Below are positions 1-6,043 of a stretch of 13,272 bases of DNA, one piece after another. Position numbers and translations under genes: made by a program. The DNA comes from Lachnospiraceae bacterium (GTDB lineage: Bacteria > Bacillota_A > Clostridia > Lachnospirales > Lachnospiraceae): positions 1 to 13,272 of the forward strand of contig JAFZJK010000139.1 in NCBI GenBank assembly GCA_017553965.1, written 5' to 3'. Positions within the stretch are counted from its first letter, which is position 1. Every line of letters starts with the position of its first letter. The notes under the pieces are model-generated. The model worked only from the letters and a program-made list of their open reading frames with translations. It was not told where the DNA came from and did no database searches.

Positions 1-170
1 AGAACAAGGACAAGTCACTGGTAGGCGACATGGTATCACAGGGAACCACCCCTAGAAGATTAACTGACCTTATCGGATCACTCTGCGACCTTACATCAGG
101 CAGCGGTGACAAGGGAACCCCTATCATCCTCATCCAGGGCTACTTTGATAACTTAAGTGCAGGATATTGA
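1..170 (+). CDS. 3' end of an unrecognised protein (partial)
   Basis: The reading frame beginning at base 3 is open to a TGA at 168-170 and gives 55 C-terminal residues (start NKDKSLVGDM, end IQGYFDNLSAGY). The 5' end lies outside the window. The gene is judged real because a strong intrinsic terminator on the same strand follows 64 bases downstream and because codon choice is even, with many ATC, CTC and GGC codons. I do not recognise the family. The segment shows no membrane helix, cysteine motif or repeat. No function is offered. Confidence 0.6.
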   Translation, partial: NKDKSLVGDMVSQGTTPRRLTDLIGSLCDLTSGSGDKGTPIILIQGYFDNLSAGY

Positions 171-234
171 TATACTTAACTAATACTGATTAGGAAATAA
201 TAGTTAGCTAACAATCCATTTTATATACTATATA

Positions 235-269
235 CCCTCCTTACCGGATATTCGGTAAGGAGGGTTTTT
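235..269 (+). terminator. Intrinsic terminator of the upstream partial gene
   Basis: A perfect 12-bp stem (235-246 with 253-264, arm CCCTCCTTACCG) closes a 6-base loop and is followed by five T residues at 265-269. It is strong on the + strand and separates the upstream gene from the 433-690 element, so that element probably needs its own promoter. Confidence 0.9.
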
Positions 270-303
270 AAATTAGCTACGCAGGAGTCAAAAGAAGTAA
301 TGC

Positions 304-439
304 ATGTAGCACAATTAGAGTAAATATGATAATTCATGCTACATAAAAGCTATAATTGGAAGTATGCGTTGCATGGGTAAGTAAAAAATGAAGATTTATG
401 CTACATACAAGTTAAAAAGATAGAAATGTGTAGCATGGG
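304..439. repeat. Array of ATGTAGCAT / ATGCTACAT inverted and direct repeats
   Basis: A core word occurs in alternating orientation: ATGTAGCA at 304-311, ATGCTACAT at 336-344, the degenerate form ATGCGTTGCAT at 364-374, ATGCTACAT at 398-406 and ATGTGTAGCAT at 426-436. The last four form two 44-base units, 334-377 and 396-439, spaced 62 bases apart. They match at about 31 of 44 positions, with the matches concentrated at the two ends. Each unit can fold as a hairpin; the second has an 8-bp stem (398-405 with 429-436). A TATAAT at 351-356 could be a -10 box, but no good -35 box precedes it. The last repeat runs into the left arm of the large inverted repeat that follows. Function is unknown. 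Confidence 0.6.
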
Positions 440-690
440 GAGGGCGGATCAGGGCAGTCGGTCTTAAAGCATAAAGCGTGCAGAGGATATGCACGAATAC
501 GAATACTGCGTAATGAGGCAAAAATCGATTATCCAAATCGATTTTTGAGCGTAGCCTAAGGGAGTCCGATATCGATCGGACTCCCGGTTGCAAGCGTCCG
601 AAATGGAGCAGTGAGCGTATTCGTATGCATATCCCTGCAGGTAGCGAAGACGGCTTTAAGACCGACTGTCCTGATCTGCACTCTCCATTC
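433..690 (+). other. Large imperfect inverted repeat; candidate structured RNA or palindromic mobile element
   Basis: The two ends (433-470 and 653-690) pair over 38 positions with no gap: 33 Watson-Crick pairs, two mismatches and three G-T pairs (439:684, 446:677, 454:669). All three G-T pairs would be G-U in a + strand RNA and C-A mismatches in a minus-strand RNA. The rod continues inward after an internal loop: 479-483 with 635-639, 485-493 with 626-634, 494-501 with 616-623 and 505-509 with 608-612, with one-base and two-base bulges and a 3x3 internal loop. The apex holds two perfect 11-bp hairpins (519-529 with 537-547; 560-570 with 575-585) and a small third one (585-600). No terminator-like T tract follows. 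I do not recognise a known riboswitch or RNA family. The alternative is a non-autonomous palindromic element, but no target duplication is evident. Confidence 0.6.
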
Positions 691-808
691 AAAAAACTGG
701 TAAAAAAACTCTAAAAATTTATGGAACCTGCTCAGGATATACGACGTCTAATGATCAGAAAACGGAAACAACAAAGGCAAAAAGTCTTGTTAAATAAGGA
801 GGTTTACC

Positions 809-2362
809 ATGAAAATAAAGATGAGAAAAAGCATAGTATTTATCATCATATTGGCACTTATCCTGTCACTTACCGCATGTGGCAGTGATAAAAAAGACGA
901 TGACAAAACAGCTACAAACACAAATACTTCAAGCACATCAAAAACCGAAAAAGCCGCATCATTAAAGCCCGGCGATACCGTACCGGACGGTGACAAAGCA
1001 GGTCCTGCGACCAGCGATAAAATATACGGCGGAGCAGATGTATCCGATGGATCATCAGCATATACTAAAGGTGACGATACGGCCTGGTACGATAGAGACG
1101 GCGGCTCTGACATATATTCCGAACCAATACTTGACCTGAGCGGCAGCCGTGCATATATGGCAGAAAGCAAGGCAGCAGCTGGTGAAGCCGTACCCGGAAG
1201 CTTTGACGGTGCATATGACGTGTATGACGGCACAATTATAGGTGATTATGAAATACCGGTAAAACCGATAGATGACGATATTATCTGGGATCCCGAAGAG
1301 CCCCTTCCTACAGTAGCCCCTGTAATCCAGCCCAAGGCCGGATTACTTACAGCAGGCGAGTGGAACGACAACAAAAATTTTGATTTCATAAAGAAACTCT
1401 TAGCAGACGGCCAGAACTTCCAGTATAAGGATTTCTTTACAGCATGGGATCTTACACCTTTTAACAGACTGTCCATCAAGTGCATGGCAGGACAGGATGC
1501 GGTGACAGGTGCAGACGTAACAGTCCTTGATGCAAACGGAAATTCCATCTGGAAAGGTGTAACAGATCACGAAGGTATGTGCTACGCATACTATGGATTA
1601 CTTGATGCAGATATGATGCCCGCTACCGTTACCGTATCATCAAACGGTGAAGAAAAGACATATCAGGTAGACAGCGCAGACCTTATCGATACATCAGTTA
1701 TCACAATTGATCTTTCAGAGAAAAATACAGCAGCAAAGAAGCTTGACCTTATGTTCACCATCGACACCACAGGTTCCATGGGTGATGAGATATTCTACCT
1801 TCAGAAGGAGCTTGAGGATGTAATAAGACGTGTACAGACCGACTGTGACAATATCCCTGTAAGACTCAGCGTAAACTTCTACAGAGATATGGAAGATGAT
1901 TATATTGTAAGACCTTACGAATTCACCTCTGACATCAACAGTGCACTTTCTCTTTTGAACAAGGAATATGCAGATGGCGGCGGAGATTACGAAGAAGCTG
2001 TAGAGCTGGCACTTCAGAGCTCTATATTCGATCATAGCTGGGATTTGGACAGCATTAAGCTTATGTTCTTAGTACTTGATGCTCCCCCTCATAACACTGA
2101 TGCTATAAAGGAAAGCCTTATAAAGTCCATCCAGAAAGCATCTGAGATGGGTATCAGGATAATCCCCGTAGCATCAAGCGGTGTGGATAAGAATACAGAA
2201 TTCTTACTCAGAGCATTTGCAATGACCACCGGCGGAACCTACACTTTCCTTACCAATGACAGCGGCATCGGCGGAGATCACATTGAGCCCACCATCGGTG
2301 AATATACAGTAGAGCAGTTAAATGACCTGCTGGTTAGAATAATAGAAGAGTATATCGGATAA
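809..2362 (+). CDS. Lipoprotein with von Willebrand factor A domain
   Basis: This encodes a predicted surface lipoprotein of 517 residues. The start is set by AAGGAGGT at 796-803, five bases before the ATG. Residues 1-23 form a lipoprotein signal (basic MKIKMRK, hydrophobic core, lipobox LTAC with the lipidated Cys at 24). Residues 25 to about 165 are a low-complexity linker rich in Asp, Gly, Ser and Tyr, probably disordered. A middle segment from about 175 contains an AGEWNDNKNFDF stretch and a likely beta-sandwich ending near 305. The VWA domain fills the rest: a metal-site motif DTTGS at 319-323 and the distal Asp in VLDAPPH (Asp424) suggest an intact metal-dependent adhesion site. The ligand is unknown. 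It follows the 433-690 element on the same strand and converges with prs. I found no clear promoter in 691-795. Confidence 0.88.
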   Translation: MKIKMRKSIVFIIILALILSLTACGSDKKDDDKTATNTNTSSTSKTEKAASLKPGDTVPDGDKAGPATSDKIYGGADVSDGSSAYTKGDDTAWYDRDGGSDIYSEPILDLSGSRAYMAESKAAAGEAVPGSFDGAYDVYDGTIIGDYEIPVKPIDDDIIWDPEEPLPTVAPVIQPKAGLLTAGEWNDNKNFDFIKKLLADGQNFQYKDFFTAWDLTPFNRLSIKCMAGQDAVTGADVTVLDANGNSIWKGVTDHEGMCYAYYGLLDADMMPATVTVSSNGEEKTYQVDSADLIDTSVITIDLSEKNTAAKKLDLMFTIDTTGSMGDEIFYLQKELEDVIRRVQTDCDNIPVRLSVNFYRDMEDDYIVRPYEFTSDINSALSLLNKEYADGGGDYEEAVELALQSSIFDHSWDLDSIKLMFLVLDAPPHNTDAIKESLIKSIQKASEMGIRIIPVASSGVDKNTEFLLRAFAMTTGGTYTFLTNDSGIGGDHIEPTIGEYTVEQLNDLLVRIIEEYIG

Positions 2363-2388
2363 TTACCCTCACTTTAATGTTCCTTTAC

Positions 2389-2433
2389 AAAACGCCCCCG
2401 GTACATGAGTAGCCTCTGTATCGGGGGTGTTTT
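2389..2433 (+). terminator. Terminator between the converging VWA and prs genes
   Basis: An imperfect 17-bp stem pairs 2389-2405 with 2417-2433, with CGCCCCCG facing CGGGGGTG and an A-run facing a T-run at 2430-2433. Two G-T pairs (2394:2428 and 2401:2421) favour folding of the + strand transcript. The flanking A4/T4 lets it work in both directions, as expected between convergent genes. Confidence 0.85.
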
Positions 2434-2445
2434 ATTAGGACAAAC

Positions 2446-3627
2446 TTAGTTGTTTTTCTTTTGATTGAATTTCTCGATGATCTTGTGGATCCTGTCGGTA
2501 GGATCAAGGAATTCACTGATCGAGAAGTCATGGTTAAGAGTATCTATTATAAGAGCGATATATTTGCTCATGTCTGCGTTGATGTAGTATTCACGCTGGA
2601 GCAGTTCGGGTGTCTGGTAGATAAGGTTTGTGGTTACTACCTTGTCAAAGATACCTTCCTTATAAGCTTCGTCAAATCTTGCAAGACCTTCTGTGAAAAG
2701 TCCGAAGGTTGCACAGAAGAATATTCTTCCTGCACCGCGCTTTTTAAGCTCTCTTCCTACTTCAAGCATACTGTCGCCGGAGGAGATCATGTCGTCAAGG
2801 ATCACGACATCCTTACCCTTTAAGTCTGCACCCAGATATTCATGAGCGACGATCGGGTTTCTTCCGTCTACGACCTTTGTATAGTCACGTCTCTTATAGA
2901 ACATGCTTATGTCGAGGCCGAGTGCGGTTCCGAAGTATATGGAACGTCCCATTGCACCTTCATCGGGGCTGACAACCATCATCTTGTCGGGAGTCATCTG
3001 GATATCGGGTACGTTGTTTAAAAGCGCCTTTATGAACTGGTAGGTAGGCTTAATGGTCTCAAAGGTCTTAAGCGGTATAGCGTTCTGTACCTTGGGCTCG
3101 TGAGCATCAAAGGTTATAACGCTGTCAACACCCATGTTGTAGAGCTCTTCAAGAGCCTGAGCACAATCAAGTGATTCTCTTGCTGTACGCTTGTCCTGAC
3201 GGCTCTCATACAGGTAAGGCATTATAACGGTGATACGTCTGGCTTTTCCGCCTGCCGCACCTATTATACGCTTTAAGTCCTGGAAATGATCATCGGGAGA
3301 CATATGGTTTTTCTGGCCTCGTACAGTGTACTCAAGGCTGTAATTGGTTACATCTACCAGAATGTAAAGGTCATAACCGCGGACAGATTCATTGATCACG
3401 GCCTTGCCTTCGCCGGTTCCGAAACGGGGACATACGGAATTGATCAGGAAAGTGTTTCTCTGATAACCCGAAAAGGCTATGGTAGAAGTGTGCTCATTGT
3501 CACGCTGATCTCTCCATTCGACTAAGTAGTCGTTGATCTTTTTGCCCAGTTCCTCGGAGCTCCTGAGAGCGATGATACCTAATTTCCCTACCGGGATCGT
3601 TTCCAAAAATTCGCTTTGCGGCGACAT
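2446..3627 (-). CDS. prs: Ribose-phosphate pyrophosphokinase (divergent long form)
   Basis: It makes PRPP from ribose 5-phosphate and ATP for purine, pyrimidine, NAD, His and Trp synthesis. The protein has 393 residues, against about 310-320 for the usual bacterial enzyme, with extra sequence at the N-terminus and within the domains. Visible motifs: a YLYESRQDKR..RES segment at 138-152 matching the ATP-binding region, DAHEP at 174-178 in the place of the usual DLHA, SPDEGAMGR at 220-228, KRRD at 245-248 (catalytic flexible loop) and a PRPP-binding loop VVILDDMISSGDS at 274-286, where typical enzymes read DDMIDTAGT. AGGAGG at 3636-3641 (complement) sets the ATG start. It is the last gene of the minus-strand cluster, 46 bases after dnaI. 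The family call is secure. Whether this is the cell's only Prs cannot be told from the window. Confidence 0.9.
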   Translation of the reverse strand: MSPQSEFLETIPVGKLGIIALRSSEELGKKINDYLVEWRDQRDNEHTSTIAFSGYQRNTFLINSVCPRFGTGEGKAVINESVRGYDLYILVDVTNYSLEYTVRGQKNHMSPDDHFQDLKRIIGAAGGKARRITVIMPYLYESRQDKRTARESLDCAQALEELYNMGVDSVITFDAHEPKVQNAIPLKTFETIKPTYQFIKALLNNVPDIQMTPDKMMVVSPDEGAMGRSIYFGTALGLDISMFYKRRDYTKVVDGRNPIVAHEYLGADLKGKDVVILDDMISSGDSMLEVGRELKKRGAGRIFFCATFGLFTEGLARFDEAYKEGIFDKVVTTNLIYQTPELLQREYYINADMSKYIALIIDTLNHDFSISEFLDPTDRIHKIIEKFNQKKNN

Positions 3628-3673
3628 AAGTTATTCCTCCTGTGAATCTTTATATCTTTAACACCTCATGGTG

Positions 3674-4660
3674 TCATAGTTTCGTCCTGATATCCTCACC
3701 TATAAGTTTTATAAAATCATAATCCTTACTGAGTCTTGAGAATATTCTTTCACCGTACCTGCCGCTTATATCTTTGGGGGTCAGGTTGGTTGAGATGAGG
3801 GTGGAAAGGTTATTCAGCAGTCTTTCGTTGATTATGGAATACAGCTGTGTGGTGGTAAAAGCGGAGGTAAGCTCTGTACCTAAGTCATCTATGATGAGCA
3901 GTTCACAGGTAAGTATCCCTTCACGGTAGCTGAAAGTCTCCTTGGGGTAGTCCTCGTATCTGAAGCTGTATTTTGAAAGCATATCAAACAGCTCGAAAGT
4001 GGTATAATACATAACCGTGTGTCCGCTGTTCAGTATCTCTCCGGCTATACAGTTTGATAAAAAGGTTTTCCCGAGACCGGTATTACCGTATATCAGAAGG
4101 TTACGGTGATCATTGTCAAAGTTTTCCGTAAAACGCTTAACCTTTTCCAATACCGATCTCATATTTTTGTAGGGAGTAGCCTGCAAGTCCTTATCATAGG
4201 AATCTATGCTGTCGGAATAAAGGTCAAGGTTAAATGTGGAAAAGTTTTCCTTGTCTATGATATCCTTTATATTTGACTCCTCAAATACAAGCTCGGTCAT
4301 AGCTGCTTTAAAACAGCCGCAGGGTTCGGTACCGATAAAACCGGTGTCCTTACACTTTTCGCATTCATACTTTTCCGTCAGATAGTCCTCGGGGTATCCT
4401 GCGTCTTTAAGCAGCTGTGCCTTCTCATCGGTAAGCTTTTGTATGGTAGCCTTTAAACCGGTCAAAGCCCCGTCGTCACCCATGAGGGCCTTTTTACCGG
4501 CCGAGACTGACTCCGAAGCTATGGAAAGGTCTATTTCTTTTATACGGGGAATCTTAGTATACACCTCATCCTCGTGTTTTTCAAGCTCATATCTTGCCCG
4601 CATCCGTTTTTCGTCGAACTGCTGAAGGAGCCTGTCATATTGATAATTGTTCAGTTTCAT
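3674..4660 (-). CDS. dnaI: DnaI/DnaC-type replicative helicase loader (AAA+ ATPase)
   Basis: The predicted role is to load the replicative helicase onto DNA during initiation and restart. The protein has 328 residues. Residues 1-90 are charged and helical, probably the helicase-contacting part. A zinc-binding cluster follows with Cys at 100, 103, 114 and 116. The AAA+ domain carries Walker A GNTGLGKT (192-199), Walker B LLIIDD (254-259), a sensor-1 STN (290-292) and an arginine-finger segment ERIFSRL (304-310). The ATG is preceded by TAGGAG within the end of dnaD, only eight bases after the dnaD stop, so the two are almost certainly translated from one mRNA. The DnaI name follows the low-GC Gram-positive organisation; DnaC-like ATPase is an equivalent description. 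Confidence 0.9.
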   Translation of the reverse strand: MKLNNYQYDRLLQQFDEKRMRARYELEKHEDEVYTKIPRIKEIDLSIASESVSAGKKALMGDDGALTGLKATIQKLTDEKAQLLKDAGYPEDYLTEKYECEKCKDTGFIGTEPCGCFKAAMTELVFEESNIKDIIDKENFSTFNLDLYSDSIDSYDKDLQATPYKNMRSVLEKVKRFTENFDNDHRNLLIYGNTGLGKTFLSNCIAGEILNSGHTVMYYTTFELFDMLSKYSFRYEDYPKETFSYREGILTCELLIIDDLGTELTSAFTTTQLYSIINERLLNNLSTLISTNLTPKDISGRYGERIFSRLSKDYDFIKLIGEDIRTKL

Positions 4661-4668
4661 AAATACTC

Positions 4669-5853
4669 CTAAAGTATACCGAGCTTTTTCTTTTCTATGG
4701 CTGAGATTTCAGCCTCGGTATAAGTTCTTTGCGAATACTGAAGAGACTGATTTGTTTTTGGTGTTCTTTGCGGGCTGCCGCTTACATTTGCGGCACGGAA
4801 AGCTGAGGTGACATTTTTGATATCTTCAAGAGTATGTACACCCTGTCTGTGCCATTCTGTTAATATCTTATCCGCATATTCGAAAGAAGGACGTGAGGTA
4901 GAAAGCAGTGTCTTGTTGCAAGCATCCTGAACTATCTCATCGGAGAAGCCGTACTCGTCGTACCAGCGGCGTAAATACAGAAGCTCTGCTTCACCGAAGT
5001 TACGGGTTAAACCGAATGCGGTTTTAACTGCACCGTATTTCCCGGTAAATTCCTCTATCTCAAATCTTGCGGCCTCTACGGAGTTGATACCCTTACCGTG
5101 CCATTCGCGGGCAACCTTTTCTATATAAGCGTTGGTACGCTTTCCCTTGCCTACACAGTAATCATATAAAAACTTAATAAGATCTGCAGGGAATCCGAGC
5201 TCCTCAAAGATAAATGCGGGAGTCTGGAGTGAGCGCTGTGACATCGTGGTACCGAGCAGATTCTCGATATAGTCGATAAGCTCATCAAACTCATGATACT
5301 CGGTCCTGAATGACTGTATCATGGTGCTTGAATAGCTGGGCTTTACGATGGGAGTGGGCTCGGCTGCGGGAGCAGCTGTATACTCCGGGATCATTACATC
5401 CGTTGCACGTCTGCCGTAAGGTCTTCCGTCCATCATGGTGGGAGCGGCCTCCTGTGCTATGGGTGCCACTCTGCCGGCTTTTCTTTTGGCATCGGAGATG
5501 ATCGTGATGTTGCTGCCGTCATTTAGATCCTGGCTGTCATTATCATCCTGCTCGTCAAGATCGTGCAGTGTGATATCCTTGATCTTTCCGTCACGTGTGC
5601 AGCTGACAGATAACACGTGCTGCTTATCCCAGTACTTTAAAGCGGTACGGATATCCTTCTCGGTCTCGTCAAGAGCATCTGCGATCGACTCTATAGAAAC
5701 GGGAAAGGAAGGGTTCTGTACACACCTGAGTAGATAAATATAGACCTTTACATCACTTCCGCGTGCATCGGTCATATACTTATCGATAAAATTATTTGAA
5801 ACTACGGTCGAAGCTGACTTCGAACCGTAGGAAAGTGTTATTTTTGCATCCAT
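4669..5853 (-). CDS. dnaD: DnaD-domain replication initiation protein
   Basis: This is a primosomal protein that probably works with the adjacent helicase loader. The chosen ATG at 5853 gives 394 residues. A longer frame opening with TTG at 5904 was rejected because the TATAAT box at 5893-5898 lies inside it. AGAGG eight bases before the ATG is a weak but usable ribosome binding site. Domains: a winged-helix segment at about 22-100, an acidic then Pro/Ala-rich linker (100-175), and two tandem DnaD/DnaB_2 domains (about 186-262 and 273-347), each ending in the YxxxIxxW-type signature (YIEKVAREW at 243-251, YADKILTEW at 326-334). The C-terminal tail is basic. Two copies of this domain are also found in Firmicute DnaB, so it could be a DnaB- rather than DnaD-type protein. 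Confidence 0.88.
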   Translation of the reverse strand: MDAKITLSYGSKSASTVVSNNFIDKYMTDARGSDVKVYIYLLRCVQNPSFPVSIESIADALDETEKDIRTALKYWDKQHVLSVSCTRDGKIKDITLHDLDEQDDNDSQDLNDGSNITIISDAKRKAGRVAPIAQEAAPTMMDGRPYGRRATDVMIPEYTAAPAAEPTPIVKPSYSSTMIQSFRTEYHEFDELIDYIENLLGTTMSQRSLQTPAFIFEELGFPADLIKFLYDYCVGKGKRTNAYIEKVAREWHGKGINSVEAARFEIEEFTGKYGAVKTAFGLTRNFGEAELLYLRRWYDEYGFSDEIVQDACNKTLLSTSRPSFEYADKILTEWHRQGVHTLEDIKNVTSAFRAANVSGSPQRTPKTNQSLQYSQRTYTEAEISAIEKKKLGIL

Positions 5854-5892
5854 GATAAACGCCTCTTTGTTTCCTTCTCTTAAGCGAAGATT

Positions 5893-5920
5893 ATTATAAC
5901 ACAAATCCCCGAATATGCAA
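5893..5920 (-). promoter_or_regulatory. Sigma-70-type promoter of dnaD-dnaI-prs
   Basis: On the minus strand a -35 box TTGCAT (complement of 5915-5920) and a perfect -10 box TATAAT (complement of 5893-5898) are separated by 16 bases. Transcription would start near 5885, about 30 bases before the dnaD ATG. Its position excludes the longer TTG start of dnaD. Confidence 0.75.
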
Positions 5921-5955
5921 TCTTAAAATGCGTTGTAAAACACCTGTCGAAAGGG

Positions 5956-5977
5956 TTTGTTGACAACGTGGATAACT
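5956..5977. promoter_or_regulatory. Near-perfect DnaA box in 22-bp repeat, copy 1
   Basis: Read on the minus strand, 5967-5975 is TTATCCACG, one base from the DnaA box TTATCCACA. It sits in a 22-bp sequence (TTTGTTGACAA, then C, then GTGGATAACT) repeated 66 bases away with a single difference. It lies about 36 bp upstream of the dnaD -35 box. Confidence 0.6.
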
Positions 5978-6021
5978 GCAGGTTTTCTTATAAAATCGGA
6001 CTTTTCGGACGTTTATTCATT

Positions 6022-6043
6022 TTTGTTGACAATGTGGATAACT
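6022..6043. promoter_or_regulatory. Perfect DnaA box in 22-bp repeat, copy 2
   Basis: Read on the minus strand, 6033-6041 is TTATCCACA, the consensus DnaA box. The surrounding 22 bp match copy 1 except for T in place of C inside the box. It abuts the murC stop codon at 6044-6046. Both boxes have the same orientation as dnaD. Confidence 0.65.

Noticed and set aside
304..439. Possible CRISPR array
   Set aside because: The repeats are short, diverged and alternate in orientation, with no regular spacer length and no cas genes nearby.
433..690. Known riboswitch or T-box upstream of the lipoprotein
   Set aside because: No conserved core of a known class is visible, and no terminator or ribosome-site sequestering hairpin adjoins the gene.
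396..692. 98-codon open frame on the minus strand covering the rod element
   Set aside because: It spans both arms of the inverted repeat, has no recognisable motif, and its composition is explained by the palindrome.
721..894. Basic open frame starting at ATG 721 and overlapping the lipoprotein gene
   Set aside because: No ribosome binding site, and most of it lies out of frame within the lipoprotein gene and its ribosome site.
790..1233. 147-codon antisense frame over the lipoprotein linker
   Set aside because: It is a shadow of the biased Asp/Gly/Ser codons of the true gene and shows no motif or ribosome site.
3661..3674. Terminator between dnaI and prs (ACACC-TCAT-GGTGT)
   Set aside because: The stem is only five pairs and no T tract follows on the minus strand.
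5854..5904. Longer DnaD start at TTG 5904
   Set aside because: The extension contains the -10 box of the dnaD promoter and encodes residues unlike the family.
5956..6043. Chromosomal replication origin
   Set aside because: Only two boxes are present, with no dnaA or dnaN gene and no clear AT-rich unwinding tract, so a regulatory site is more likely.
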